Shown: positions 56,232 through 64,000 of the stretch, in pieces
How the letters are laid out: each line of letters starts with the position of its first letter
Position numbering within the stretch: position 1 is the first letter of the stretch
The notes under the pieces: generated by a model
Database searches by the model: none
Seen by the model: only the letters and a program-made list of their open reading frames with translations
What the model was told of the DNA's origin: nothing
Assembly: GCA_028875055.1 (NCBI GenBank)
Contig: JAPPGG010000072.1
Span: forward strand, 115,032 to 179,031
DNA from: Chloroflexota bacterium
GTDB lineage: Bacteria; Chloroflexota; Dehalococcoidia; Lucifugimonadales; UBA3495
Direction of reading: 5' to 3'
Length of the DNA: 64,000 nucleotides
Made by a program: the position numbers and the translations under genes

Positions 56232-56633
56232 TAAGCCCTTCAAGGCCGATAGTGAAAAACTGCACAATCGGAGTAATCCCTTTCATTGTCCCTTCAGACT
56301 GCGCCAGGAGTGGCGGCAGGAAATCATCCCACCCTGGGCCTGCCGAAGGGTCTGGACCACTGGCCGCAACCTGCGGATCAGGGCACAGGAGTCGGTTCCC
56401 GATGCCCCGCGGTGCTGCCTCTTCAAATCCCTCTCTTACTTTCCTGGTTACACTCGTTGTAACCCGGCTTCCTGGCGCGGCTTCCGGCTGACCGGCCTAT
56501 AGACGGAGACCCCTGCATTAACAGTTCGGGGTTGAAATTGACGAAGGCCCGGAACTCGTCACACCGGCGCAGGCCCGAATCCGGCAAGGCTGACGATGGA
56601 CCGAGGTCAAGCGTAGCAAGGATTGATGGATAT

Positions 56634-56695
56634 CGGATTTCGCCGGTATGCCGGGGCTGGCTGGCCGGGAGTTCCCACCACTTCTGAACTCTTGC
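56634..56695 (+). repeat. Dispersed intergenic repeat R1, copy next to hydrolase promoter
   Basis: TTTCGCCGGTATGCCGGGGCTGGC then CCACCACTTCTGAACTCTTGC match the copy at 62185-62248 with a few changes. A degenerate inverted partner (CACACCGGCGCAGGCCCGAAT) lies near 56560. The end is 15 bases before the -35 at 56711. Confidence 0.6.
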
Positions 56696-56710
56696 ACCCC
56701 ACACCGCCAT

Positions 56711-56740
56711 TTGGCTAACCTCGGGCTCTGCCGTTAGAAT
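56711..56740 (+). promoter_or_regulatory. Promoter of the hydrolase/CoA-transferase pair
   Basis: TTGGCT (56711-56716), 18-base spacer, TAGAAT (56735-56740), about 63 bases before the ATG. Confidence 0.5.
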
Positions 56741-56802
56741 GGGCCCGTCGATAAACCTGTTGTCCAAACTGAACGGTCGCACCCATAGCGCCCCCTTCCC
56801 GC

Positions 56803-57666
56803 TTGAAGCACATGGAATACGCCAACAAGTATATTACCGCCAACGGCCTCACTCACCATTTTCTGGAGTGGGGAGACGCCGGCAAGCCTCCTGTCATCAT
56901 GATGCACGCCACCGGGCTGGCCTCCCATTCCTGGCTTCCCATCGCCGAGGGATTAGCCGCAAATTACCGTGTCATGGCCCTCGACCAGCGTGGCCACGGC
57001 GATACGGGTCCCTCCGACTGCGGTTACAGCTTTGAACTGGTAGGGCAGGACCTGGCCGCGGTAATCCAGGCCCTCGAGCTTCCCCGGGTAAGGGTGGTCG
57101 GCCATTCATCTGGCGGTCTGGCAACGCTGATTGCCGCCCACCTGGTACCTGGAAGGATTACCCAGGCCTGCCTGGTGGAGACCAGGGTGGGGGAAAGACC
57201 GGCCAACGCTCCCCCCGGCGAACTCCATGACCGGGCGCGACGCACCCGCCGGAAGCGAGCGGTCTGGGAGAGTCATGAGGCTATGCAGGGCGCCTACCGG
57301 CAACGCGCCGCATTCAGAGACTGGGACCTGCGATCATTCCAGGCCTTTATGAATGGCGGCGTCCGGCTGCTTTCCGACGGGCGAGCGGAGTTGAAATGTC
57401 ATCCCGATGTGGAGGCCCAGTTTTACGAGATGCGGGAATCCCTCCAGGTTGCCCCCTTCTTCCAGGGGCTGTCCGGCCGGTTTCTGCTGCTCCTGGGCGA
57501 TTACCCCGAGGCCCAGGCCCTGTCCGACACGGGTGTTCAGCGTTTCCTCAATGAAATTGATGGCGCGGCGGTAAAACCCATGGGCATGGGCTCCCACTTC
57601 CTGCCCATGGAGCGTCCAAAGGAAGTACTGCGCGAGATTAAAGCATTCTTCGATAGTGAGGCCTGA
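56803..57666 (+). CDS. Alpha/beta hydrolase
   Basis: The 287-residue protein has HATGLASHSWLP (oxyanion region, near residue 35), the nucleophile elbow GHSSGGLATLIAA (near residue 105), and a late MGSHFLPME with the likely catalytic histidine. The type resembles hydrolases acting on C-C bonds or esters. The downstream CoA-transferase gene overlaps its end by 11 bases, so they are co-translated and may belong to one catabolic route. The substrate is unknown. Start: in-frame ATGs at 56803 and 56812 are both possible. Confidence 0.87.
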   Translation: MKHMEYANKYITANGLTHHFLEWGDAGKPPVIMMHATGLASHSWLPIAEGLAANYRVMALDQRGHGDTGPSDCGYSFELVGQDLAAVIQALELPRVRVVGHSSGGLATLIAAHLVPGRITQACLVETRVGERPANAPPGELHDRARRTRRKRAVWESHEAMQGAYRQRAAFRDWDLRSFQAFMNGGVRLLSDGRAELKCHPDVEAQFYEMRESLQVAPFFQGLSGRFLLLLGDYPEAQALSDTGVQRFLNEIDGAAVKPMGMGSHFLPMERPKEVLREIKAFFDSEA

Positions 57667-58942
57667 TTTGCCGTCAGAATACCTGGCTCAACGAGACACT
57701 TCGCCATCCGACGAGGCAGCAGCATTTGGCCCCCTGCAGGGCCTCAAGGTATTGGACCTTTCGATTATTGTGGCCGGGGGCACTGCCAGCAGTCTCCTCG
57801 CCGACTTTGGCGCCGATGTCGTTAAGGTCGAACGCCCCGGTGGCGGCGATCCTCTGCGCAACTGGGGTCCCTTCGTTAATGGCGTCTCGCTGTGGTGGAA
57901 GGTTCACTCTCGCAACAAGCGGTCCCTCACCCTCGACCTGGGCCAGCCCGGTGGCCAGTCCCTCCTGCTCGAACTGGCTGCCCAGGCAGACATGCTCATC
58001 GAGGGATTCCGCCCGGGCACCCTGGAGCGGTGGAACATCGGCCCGGAACAGTTGCACCAGGTCAACCCCGGACTGGTAATCCTCCGTTACTCGGGATTCG
58101 GGCAGACCGGCCCCTACAAGGACCGTCCGGGTTTCGGGACCATCGCCGAGTGCATGAGCGGTTACATTGCCATGACGGGCTTCCCCGAAACTCCTCCGGT
58201 CCTGCCGCCCATTCCCCTGGCCGACGAGGTCGCAGGTGTTTTCGGCGCCATGGCCGGCATGATGGCCCTGTACCGACGCCAGGCCCTGGCCAGCTCCCCC
58301 GACGCCTCAGGGACAGGCAGGGCCGGGCAGGTAGTGGACCTGAGCCTCTTTGAACCCCTGTTCCGCCTGTGCATTCCCCACATCCCTATGTACGATCTCC
58401 TGGGCATCGTTCGCGAGCGGGTAGGGAACGACTTCCCCGACGCCGCGCCCAGGAGCTTGTACCAGACTGAGGACCGCCGCTGGCTCGGTCTGTCGGCCAC
58501 ATCCCAGAGCACCTGGGAGGCCCTGGCCCGCGCGATGGGACTGTCCGACACGCTTGATGATCCCAGGTTTGCGAATAACGGGTCTCGCCTGGAGAACAAG
58601 GACGCTCTCAACGAAATTTTGCAGCAATGGCTGGGCAGCAGGCCGCTGGAACAGATCCTCGAATCTCTGGTACCCGCCGGCGGAGTTGTTGGCCCGGTGT
58701 ATGACAGCGCCCAGATCGTAAACGACCCCCATTACCTGGACCGGGAGGACATTGTCCAGGTGGATGACCCGGAGATTGGCCGAACGGTGATGCCAGGCGT
58801 AATCCCCAAGTTCAGCCACACTCCCGGCGCCGTCGAGCATGCCGGTCCGACCCTGGGTGAACATAACGAGCAGGTATTGGGGTCCTGGCTGGGCTATGAC
58901 TCGGGGCAGGTGGCCGAACTCGCCAGCAAAGGGACCATCTGA
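57656..58942 (+). CDS. CaiB/BaiF (class III) CoA-transferase
   Basis: The 428-residue protein has GLKVLDLSIIVAGGTASSLLADFGADVVKVE (starting near residue 28), GDPLRNWGPF and RNKRSLTLDL, the N-terminal signature of formyl-CoA/carnitine CoA transferases, and GFGQTGPYKDRPGF near residue 145. These enzymes move CoA between organic acids via a covalent aspartyl intermediate. The GTG start overlaps the upstream hydrolase gene; a TTG 12 bases later is an alternative. The acyl donor and acceptor are unknown. Confidence 0.9.
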   Translation: MRPDLPSEYLAQRDTSPSDEAAAFGPLQGLKVLDLSIIVAGGTASSLLADFGADVVKVERPGGGDPLRNWGPFVNGVSLWWKVHSRNKRSLTLDLGQPGGQSLLLELAAQADMLIEGFRPGTLERWNIGPEQLHQVNPGLVILRYSGFGQTGPYKDRPGFGTIAECMSGYIAMTGFPETPPVLPPIPLADEVAGVFGAMAGMMALYRRQALASSPDASGTGRAGQVVDLSLFEPLFRLCIPHIPMYDLLGIVRERVGNDFPDAAPRSLYQTEDRRWLGLSATSQSTWEALARAMGLSDTLDDPRFANNGSRLENKDALNEILQQWLGSRPLEQILESLVPAGGVVGPVYDSAQIVNDPHYLDREDIVQVDDPEIGRTVMPGVIPKFSHTPGAVEHAGPTLGEHNEQVLGSWLGYDSGQVAELASKGTI

Positions 58943-59039
58943 TTTGACCTTCCTACGGGACGTTTTCCCCGGTACGTTGCATGCCGGTCTTCGCCAATGC
59001 CATAACACTACAGTCAGTCCATCCGCGAGAGGTTGACCG

Positions 59040-59654
59040 TTGAACCGCCGAAAGAGACTCTTGGTCGCTACCCATAACCAGGGAAAGGTCAGGGAGTACG
59101 CCGAGCTGCTCAGCGGGTTGCCCGTGGAGCTCCTGTCCCTCGATGACCTCGGCATAACTTTCGACGTAGCGGAGACAGGCGCGACTTTTCGCGAAAACGC
59201 CTGGCTGAAGGCTCGCGCCTATTCCCGTGCCGGCGAAATGCTCACCCTTTCCGACGATTCCGGCCTTGAGGTAGATGCCCTGGGCGGACAGCCGGGCGTT
59301 CACTCCGCCCGCTATGGGGGCGACACCTGCCGCAATGACGAAGAGCGAGTGGAACTGCTGCTTTCCAATCTGCGGGGCGTTCCCTGGGAGCAGCGTACCT
59401 CCCGCTTCCTGTGCTTTATTGCCATCTGCGAACCCGGCGGCGCGGAAGTATCTGTGGTAGGCTCCGTAGCCGGGATGATACAATACGAACCGGAAGGAGA
59501 TTTGGGATTCGGCTACGATCCGGTCTTTTATTTGCCAACATTCGGCCGCACCATTGCCCAGATTCCCATGGCTGAAAAGAACCGGATAAGCCACCGTGGC
59601 GACGCTGCGCATCGGGCCGCCGGGGCCTTGCGCCGCCTGGTGAGCGACGGATAG
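59040..59654 (+). CDS. rdgB: XTP/dITP diphosphatase (HAM1/RdgB family)
   Basis: This 204-residue enzyme hydrolyses non-canonical purine triphosphates (ITP, dITP, XTP) to monophosphates to protect DNA and RNA. It has LLVATHNQGKVREYAELL near residue 6, LSDDSGLEVDALGGQPGVHSARYGG (start near residue 70), and the late GFGYDPVFYLP near residue 155. TTG start with GAGAGG upstream. It lies 97 bases after the CoA-transferase and 43 bases before moaA. Confidence 0.94.
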   Translation: MNRRKRLLVATHNQGKVREYAELLSGLPVELLSLDDLGITFDVAETGATFRENAWLKARAYSRAGEMLTLSDDSGLEVDALGGQPGVHSARYGGDTCRNDEERVELLLSNLRGVPWEQRTSRFLCFIAICEPGGAEVSVVGSVAGMIQYEPEGDLGFGYDPVFYLPTFGRTIAQIPMAEKNRISHRGDAAHRAAGALRRLVSDG

Positions 59655-59697
59655 CCCCCCTTCTCCTCTATCCCAATCCTAAATTGGCTCTTGCGTT

Positions 59698-60714
59698 TTG
59701 ACCATCCAGGATTCATTCGGACGTCCCCTCAGGGACTTGAGGATTTCCGTCACTGACCGGTGCAATTTCCGTTGCACCTACTGCATGCCGGCCGAAATTT
59801 TCGGTGAGGCCTACCAGTTCCTCCCCAAGGAAGAGGTCCTCACTTTCGAGGAAATAACCCGCCTGACTCGCGCCTTCGTGGGCCATGGCGTCAATAAGCT
59901 TCGCATTACCGGCGGTGAACCTCTATTGCGCACCGACCTGCCTGTTCTCGTTGCTATGCTGGCCGACCTTGACCCCGCGCTCGACGTGACCCTCACCACC
60001 AACGCATACCTGTTGCCCCAGCAGGCCCAGGCCCTGAAGGAAGCGGGCCTCAAGCGCGTAACCGTGAGCCTGGATACCATTGACGACGGGATATTTCGGG
60101 AAATGAACGGCCGCGGTTTCCCGGTCCAGCGCGTCCTCGACGGGATAGAAAGCGCCGTCCAGGTTGGCCTCTCTCCCATCAAAATCAACGCGGTAGTCCA
60201 GAAGGGAGTTAACGACCACACCGTCGTTGACCTGGCCAGGCATTTCAAGGGCACCGGCCACATCGTCCGCTTCATCGAGTACATGGATGTCGGCAACCGA
60301 AACGGCTGGAAATGGGACCACGTAGTTCCGGCGGCGGATATCGTAAAGCTGATTGACGCCGAGCTTCCCCTCGAGCCCATTGCCAGCAACTACCGGGGAG
60401 AGGTGGCGAACCGCTACCGCTACCGGGATGGCGACGGGGAAATCGGCGTAATAGCCTCCGTGTCCATGCCCTTCTGCGGCGACTGCACCAGGGCCCGCCT
60501 TTCCACCGACGGCAAGATCTACACCTGCCTCTTCGCCTCCGGCGGCGTGGACTTGCGGGACTTCCTGCGCGCAGGGGCATCCGACTCCCAGCTCTCCGAT
60601 CGGATCAAGGCGATATGGGGTCGTCGCGCCGACCGATACTCGGAGGAACGCGCCGAGCTGGCTCCATTGCAGAACGGCCGCCAGAAAGTAGAGATGTACC
60701 ACATAGGGGGCTGA
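59698..60714 (+). CDS. moaA: GTP 3',8-cyclase (MoaA)
   Basis: The 338-residue radical SAM enzyme makes the 3',8-cyclo-GTP precursor of molybdenum cofactor. It has the radical-SAM motif CNFRCTYC near residue 22, GGEPLLR for SAM, the second cluster motif with CGDCTRARLSTDGKIYTC (near residue 260) and the C-terminal Gly-Gly needed for catalysis (ends MYHIGG). The start is a TTG. moaC is close downstream (461 bases), with one small gene between. Confidence 0.95.
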   Translation: MTIQDSFGRPLRDLRISVTDRCNFRCTYCMPAEIFGEAYQFLPKEEVLTFEEITRLTRAFVGHGVNKLRITGGEPLLRTDLPVLVAMLADLDPALDVTLTTNAYLLPQQAQALKEAGLKRVTVSLDTIDDGIFREMNGRGFPVQRVLDGIESAVQVGLSPIKINAVVQKGVNDHTVVDLARHFKGTGHIVRFIEYMDVGNRNGWKWDHVVPAADIVKLIDAELPLEPIASNYRGEVANRYRYRDGDGEIGVIASVSMPFCGDCTRARLSTDGKIYTCLFASGGVDLRDFLRAGASDSQLSDRIKAIWGRRADRYSEERAELAPLQNGRQKVEMYHIGG

Positions 60715-60819
60715 CGGCAGTTTGGTCGGCTGTTTGCCTGCGCTTCAGCGCCAACTCTGGCGTCGGCAGGAAAGGTAAGTCAGGACTCTCAATTCATCCA
60801 GCTATTCCGGAGGAACAGG

Positions 60820-61098
60820 ATGATTCAGGACCGCGATGTGCAATACCTGTGGGATGCGGTTGAGGAGATCCGGAAAAAGGTCGAAGCCATGGAAGGTACT
60901 GGGGACGAGCCCCAGACCGAGACGGAGGTCGAATACGCCTTCGTTGCCAGCGCTACCTCCAACAGGAAGACCTTTCACCTGCGAGGCTGCAAATTCACCA
61001 CCGGCTTTACGAAGGCCGCCAATGGCTTCCGCCAGTACCGCACCCACGAGGAGGCGGTCAAGGACGGACGGGTGCCATGCAAGAGTTGCGGCGCCTGA
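60820..61098 (+). CDS. Small protein with Ada-like metal-binding motif
   Basis: The 92-residue protein has an N-terminal acidic helix and a C-terminal domain. FHLRGCKF (Cys near residue 57) followed by [15 protein letters not shown] (Cys 87 and 90) resembles the Ada/Me-Ada metal-binding fold used in small zinc-binding proteins, with a possible four-ligand site. It lies between moaA and moaC, so a role linked to molybdopterin is conceivable, but the motif is generic. GGAGGAACAGG precedes the ATG. Confidence 0.6.
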   Translation: MIQDRDVQYLWDAVEEIRKKVEAMEGTGDEPQTETEVEYAFVASATSNRKTFHLRGCKFTTGFTKAANGFRQYRTHEEAVKDGRVPCKSCGA

Positions 61099-61175
61099 TC
61101 CCGCCGCCGGCCAAGAGAAGTCCTGCACGTTTTCGGCTCCCCAGAATCAGCCAGCCGGCTCCAGGAGCATTTCCT

Positions 61176-61694
61176 ATGCCCGATAACAGTCGTCAGCCCG
61201 CAACTCCCGTATCCGACACCCTCACTCACCTGGATGAGCAGGGGCGGGCCAAAATGGTTGACGTCGGGTGGAAACCCGTCACCGACCGGGAAGCAATAGC
61301 CCGAGGCTCCGTACGCATGCTGCCCGAAACCCTGCGTCTCATTATCGAAGGCCAGGTGAAAAAGGGTGACGTTTTCACCATCGCCCAACTGGCCGGAATA
61401 ATGAGCGCCAAGCGCACTTCAGAGCTCATTCCCCTGTGCCACCCCTTGCCTCTCAACAAAATTGACGTAGAACTGGAAGCCGACGAGGCCAACAACAGCG
61501 TCAACATCACCGCAACCGCCACAACCTCCGGCAAGACCGGCGTGGAAATGGAGGCCCTGACCGCCGTATCCGTCGCCGCCCTGTCCATTTACGACATGTG
61601 CAAGGCAGTGGACCGGGGAATGCAGATCGGCTCCATACGCCTGGTCAGCAAGCGGGGCGGCCAGAGCGGCGACATCGCATTGGAGCCGGTCTAG
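61176..61694 (+). CDS. moaC: Cyclic pyranopterin monophosphate synthase (MoaC)
   Basis: The 172-residue enzyme converts 3',8-cH2GTP to cyclic pyranopterin monophosphate, the step after MoaA. It has [18 protein letters not shown] near residue 28, the histidine-rich [13 protein letters not shown] (near residue 87) and [23 protein letters not shown] (start near residue 127). The ATG at 61176 follows AGGAGCATTTCCT; the longer in-frame start upstream overlaps the small zinc-motif gene and adds a non-family tail. The end overlaps the convergent hypothetical gene by four bases. Confidence 0.95.
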   Translation: MPDNSRQPATPVSDTLTHLDEQGRAKMVDVGWKPVTDREAIARGSVRMLPETLRLIIEGQVKKGDVFTIAQLAGIMSAKRTSELIPLCHPLPLNKIDVELEADEANNSVNITATATTSGKTGVEMEALTAVSVAALSIYDMCKAVDRGMQIGSIRLVSKRGGQSGDIALEPV

Positions 61695-62080
61695 GTACCT
61701 CTGCCGCCTCTCCTCCGCAGTTCATCGCTCAACAGGGCAATTGCCGCGCTGGCGTAAACTATGTACTCCTCAGAACTCAGGTCCAGGGGCTGAAACTGTT
61801 CCACCTGGTCTGCCTCGGCCATCCCCGCGATTCCGGAAATTGCCGTAATCTCCAGGCTGCACAACCGCCCGTCGGGGTCCACAACCACGCAGCCCAGGTC
61901 CCTGGCCGAGGAGAACCCCGGTTCCACCTCGACGGCTTGCACCGTTGTCATCCCCTGGAAAGAGGGGAAGGGCCTGAGGCGCCGCGCCACCAGTTCCAGG
62001 ATGTCCTGCAGCTGCTGTGCCGTCTTTGCCAGCAGCGCCGAAGCCCGGTTTTCCGCTTCGCCCGCGTCAAAATTGGTCAT
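61691..62080 (-). CDS. Hypothetical protein
   Basis: The 129-residue protein has no motif I recognise. It contains one acidic and one hydrophobic half ([22 protein letters not shown] near residue 100) and a Arg/Gly-rich tail. It is convergent with moaC, overlapping it by four bases. Possibly a roadblock-like or other small fold; not assigned. Confidence 0.55.
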   Translation of the reverse strand: MTNFDAGEAENRASALLAKTAQQLQDILELVARRLRPFPSFQGMTTVQAVEVEPGFSSARDLGCVVVDPDGRLCSLEITAISGIAGMAEADQVEQFQPLDLSSEEYIVYASAAIALLSDELRRRGGRGT

Positions 62081-62184
62081 GAGAATTGCCCTTTGTCTCC
62101 TCGTTCCGCCCCAGGCTCAGGACCATCGCGGCGAGACTTCCGCCAATGCTTTGAACAAGTCAAGGGTAGCCGGGACTGCTGGCT

Positions 62185-62248
62185 GCCGGCTTTCGCCGGT
62201 ATGACGGGGCTGGCGGACAGGTTGATTCCACCAACTCTGAACTCTTGC
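62185..62248 (+). repeat. Dispersed intergenic repeat R1, copy next to tRNA promoter
   Basis: GGCTTTCGCCGGTATGACGGGGCTGGC then CCACCAACTCTGAACTCTTGC, ending 16 bases before TTGACA. It matches the copies at 56634 and 22494 in order. Confidence 0.6.
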
Positions 62249-62264
62249 CGGCGCGGACTGCGAA

Positions 62265-62294
62265 TTGACACACTTCCCGTTGCCCATTTAATAT
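62265..62294 (+). promoter_or_regulatory. Promoter of tRNA-Met
   Basis: TTGACA (62265-62270), 18-base spacer, TAATAT (62289-62294); the tRNA begins about 48 bases downstream. Confidence 0.6.
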
Positions 62295-62341
62295 TATTGG
62301 CCCAGGCAACACTTGGCGGCTGGTCGGTGTGCCTGCTCGGT

Positions 62342-62413
62342 GGCGACGTAGCTCAGTGGCAGAGCGGGCGCTTCATAAGCGCTAGGTCGTTGGTTCGAAT
62401 CCATCCGTCGCCA
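62342..62413 (+). tRNA. tRNA-Met (CAT), elongator type
   Basis: The acceptor stem GGCGACG/CGTCGCC is perfect; the anticodon arm GGCGC-TTCATAA-GCGCT gives anticodon CAT, and the T loop reads TTCGAAT. The discriminator is A (62413) and CCA is encoded (62414-62416). A G1-C72 pair argues against initiator tRNA. Ile2 (lysidine) tRNA cannot be excluded by sequence reading, but elongator Met is more likely. Confidence 0.9.
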
Positions 62414-62504
62414 CCAACCTCCCAGTCGATTATAGCTTCCTTCCGTATTCCATCCCCCTCAATTTTCAGGAAGAGGTCCCACCCCGCATTGTGGAGGGCC
62501 GCCC

Positions 62505-62843
62505 ATGCCTCCCTTCCTGGTCCCTGGCCTGAGCGAACAGGAAGCCAGCGACATCTGCATGAACCGCTGCCGCGCCATGTGCTGCCGGGGACCGTTGCTG
62601 CTCGAGCTGGGGCCGGATGAGGTGGAAGACTTTCTTGCCAATGGCGAGAGGCTTCAGGTCAAGGTAAAGGCAAACCGGGGAGTCAACAATGGGGCGTGAT
62701 TGAAGTTTGCCGATCATGAGGGGGAACGCTGCCCGATGCTCGACCCCGAATCCTTTGCCTGCCGCATCTACGAACAAAGGCCGGCGCGGTGCCGGGACTT
62801 TCCCGACCGCAAAGTGCCGGGGTGTGCCATCTCGGGGGGTTAA
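62505..62843 (+). pseudogene. YkgJ-like cysteine-cluster gene with in-frame UGA
   Basis: The frame gives 112 codons with TGA at codon 65 (62697-62699). Before it are NRCRAMCCRGP-type cysteines (C-x3-C-x3-C-C near residue 18). After it come ERCPML, FACRIYEQRPARCRDFP and VPGC, which match the zinc/iron cysteine-cluster (YkgJ) pattern. Unlike the peroxiredoxin UGA, the site is not a conserved Cys: family members often carry Trp in NGxWLKF, so a TGG-to-TGA change is the simplest reading. It is thus either a pseudogene, a read-through gene or a sequencing error. It lies 89 bases after the tRNA-Met gene. Confidence 0.65.
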
Positions 62844-62894
62844 AGCGGTGGGAGCGAAACGCGGGCCGGGCTAATGCGCTCGGCATCCTGCATA

Positions 62895-63797
62895 TTACTC
62901 CTCGTTTTCCATCTGCTGGCCCAGCTCGTCGAGGAACCGTTCAATCTCAGGCGACAGGCTGACTTCCGTAGGAGCTTCGCTGGTGGCCGCTTCCTCTTCA
63001 TCCTGCTGGGCGTCGTAGTAGGCTTCCATCTGCTGGATCAGGGCCTTCAACTCCGAATTGCGCTCAACCGCCGAGCTCAACTCCCGATACTGCCGCTGGC
63101 CCCTTCTCACCGGCGCCAGGTCCGAGGGAATGTTGGGATACACGGAACTGAGGCACTCGATCATGCGGGAAGTACCGGTAAAGTCCTCTTCCAGCTGCAG
63201 GTACTGGGGCAGGTGCACCATAAAGTTAATGGTCTCTATTCCCAGGCGGTCGATGCCCTCGGATACCAGGTTCATAATAGTCGTCGGACCCTGGTAATTG
63301 CTGCTCCGCAACTTCAGATTGGGAACGGCCTTGTTCTGGGGAACCTCGCCCAGCGAGCCGGTGACCAGCAATGGCCGGGTATGGGGGACGGCATCATACA
63401 TGGCCCCCAGGCGGCAGTACCGCTTGACGCCGAAATGTTCAACAACTTCCAGGATGGAGTCGGTGTAGTCCTCGCTGCCTGCGTGAGGCTCCATCATGTG
63501 GAGGAAAATGTAGTCCGGCCCGTCGTCCGACGTGGCGTATCGCAGGTTGCTGTTGGGGATGGTGACTCTCCGCTCCCCTTGCACCAGGCGTATGTTTGGC
63601 CGGTACCTGGTAAAGTCAAAGAAGTTGCCCGGGCGCGCCAGCTTGCCCAGTTCCTTTGAACCAAGGTATCTCTCCAGCCGGCTCAAGGTCAGCGTGCCTA
63701 CGCTGCCCACGTCCACCCAGGGACGAATCATTGCGAAAGCATGGGGCTCCCTAAGCTCGGGAACTGGTTCTACTATTTCAAATGCTCCGATCCTCAT
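62895..63797 (-). CDS. PAC2 family protein
   Basis: The 300-residue protein has the fold pattern of PAC2 (proteasome-assembly chaperone) proteins: FAMIRPWVDVGSVGTLTLS near residue 20, VTGSLGEVPQ near residue 140 and a long C-terminal acidic helix (about residues 240-300). Archaeal and actinobacterial members are often adjacent to unrelated genes and have unknown function. The start was chosen at 63797 because the sequence from MRIGAFEIVEPVPEL looks like the family N terminus; a longer frame from 63884 has no ribosome site. Confidence 0.8.
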   Translation of the reverse strand: MRIGAFEIVEPVPELREPHAFAMIRPWVDVGSVGTLTLSRLERYLGSKELGKLARPGNFFDFTRYRPNIRLVQGERRVTIPNSNLRYATSDDGPDYIFLHMMEPHAGSEDYTDSILEVVEHFGVKRYCRLGAMYDAVPHTRPLLVTGSLGEVPQNKAVPNLKLRSSNYQGPTTIMNLVSEGIDRLGIETINFMVHLPQYLQLEEDFTGTSRMIECLSSVYPNIPSDLAPVRRGQRQYRELSSAVERNSELKALIQQMEAYYDAQQDEEEAATSEAPTEVSLSPEIERFLDELGQQMENEE

Positions 63798-64000
63798 GTG
63801 GTTATCTTGCCAGAAATGACCTCCCAATTCAACCCGCCCTTCCTTTGCGAAGGGCAATCCCGTCTTGAATAGAGGCTGATGCATTAATCAGAGGTCATGT
63901 CGGCCTAAGCCCGCCGGAGGGATTAGGGTGACAGTCAGTTAAGGAGCGATTGCCTTTCCGCTACGTAAGAGTTCGAAATTAACGGCATTTCCGTGCCAGC

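Larger units (their letters stand above)
56187..56802. other. 616-base divergent intergenic region
   Basis: Between nuoA and the alpha/beta hydrolase gene. It holds the nuo promoter, an inverted pair GGTTACA/TGTAACC (56446-56452 and 56458-56464) that could be an operator, a degenerate R1 repeat, and the hydrolase promoter. No gene was recognised. Confidence 0.6.

Overview
This 64 kb window is a stretch of ordinary bacterial chromosome, GC-rich, with mostly housekeeping and catabolic genes, one tRNA gene, and no insertion sequence, prophage or CRISPR array that I can see. Several traits together suggest Chloroflexota, perhaps a Dehalococcoidia/SAR202-like lineage. These are a DUF1800 protein, an E-type (HdrB-like) succinate dehydrogenase, a NuoEFG-less complex I, monomeric isocitrate dehydrogenase, a lipoprotein with a long VEVER-type repeat, and CaiB/BaiF, amidohydrolase, RraA and molybdenum hydroxylase genes. 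The assignment is an inference from gene content; no marker gene such as 16S rRNA is present.

Layout. 1-3.2 kb: the end of a DUF1800 gene, an NHL propeller, a carboxymuconolactone decarboxylase-like gene and an RraA-like gene. 3.3-7.9 kb: a glycine-betaine/proline-type ABC transporter (ATPase, permease, lipoprotein) on the minus strand. 7.9-15.1 kb: tyrA, gmk, lipA and an amidohydrolase on plus; a polyprenyl diphosphate synthase and metG on minus. 15.5-21.1 kb: a branched-chain amino acid operon (ilvB-ilvN-ilvC-leuA) behind a T-box leader whose specifier reads as a leucine codon. 21.1-33.2 kb: an MBL-fold exonuclease, a stand-alone molybdenum hydroxylase subunit, an alpha/beta hydrolase with a nitroreductase, a peroxiredoxin with an in-frame UGA (candidate selenoprotein), a fused GreA, a quinone oxidoreductase, a DUF59/Mrp pair and a fused accD-accA. 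33.8-38.6 kb: icd, mdh and an aminotransferase. 38.7-56.2 kb, all minus: PIG-L deacetylase, the sdh cluster, NUDIX, nadK and an 11-subunit nuo operon (A-B-C-D-H-I-J-K-[DUF2007]-L-M-N). 56.8-64 kb: alpha/beta hydrolase plus CoA-transferase, rdgB, moaA, a small zinc-motif protein, moaC, a hypothetical gene, tRNA-Met, a YkgJ gene interrupted by UGA, and a PAC2 gene.

How the parts fit. The complex I, E-type SDH, icd and mdh genes outline a respiratory chain and TCA steps. The missing NADH-input module suggests that complex I takes electrons from ferredoxin or another carrier, or borrows NuoEFG from another locus. moaA/moaC serve molybdenum cofactor synthesis, which the molybdenum hydroxylase would need. 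DUF59 and Mrp serve Fe-S assembly for the many Fe-S proteins here.

The strongest unusual signals are: (1) the UGA-containing peroxiredoxin with a two-part hairpin just downstream; (2) the leucine T-box; (3) two families of short dispersed intergenic repeats placed next to promoters; (4) fusions and departures from family norms (GreA with a recombinase-like SAM domain, AccD-AccA, an HdrB-like subunit with a broken first CCG motif, Mrp without CxxC, DUF2007 inside nuo); (5) a YkgJ gene broken by, or read through, a UGA.
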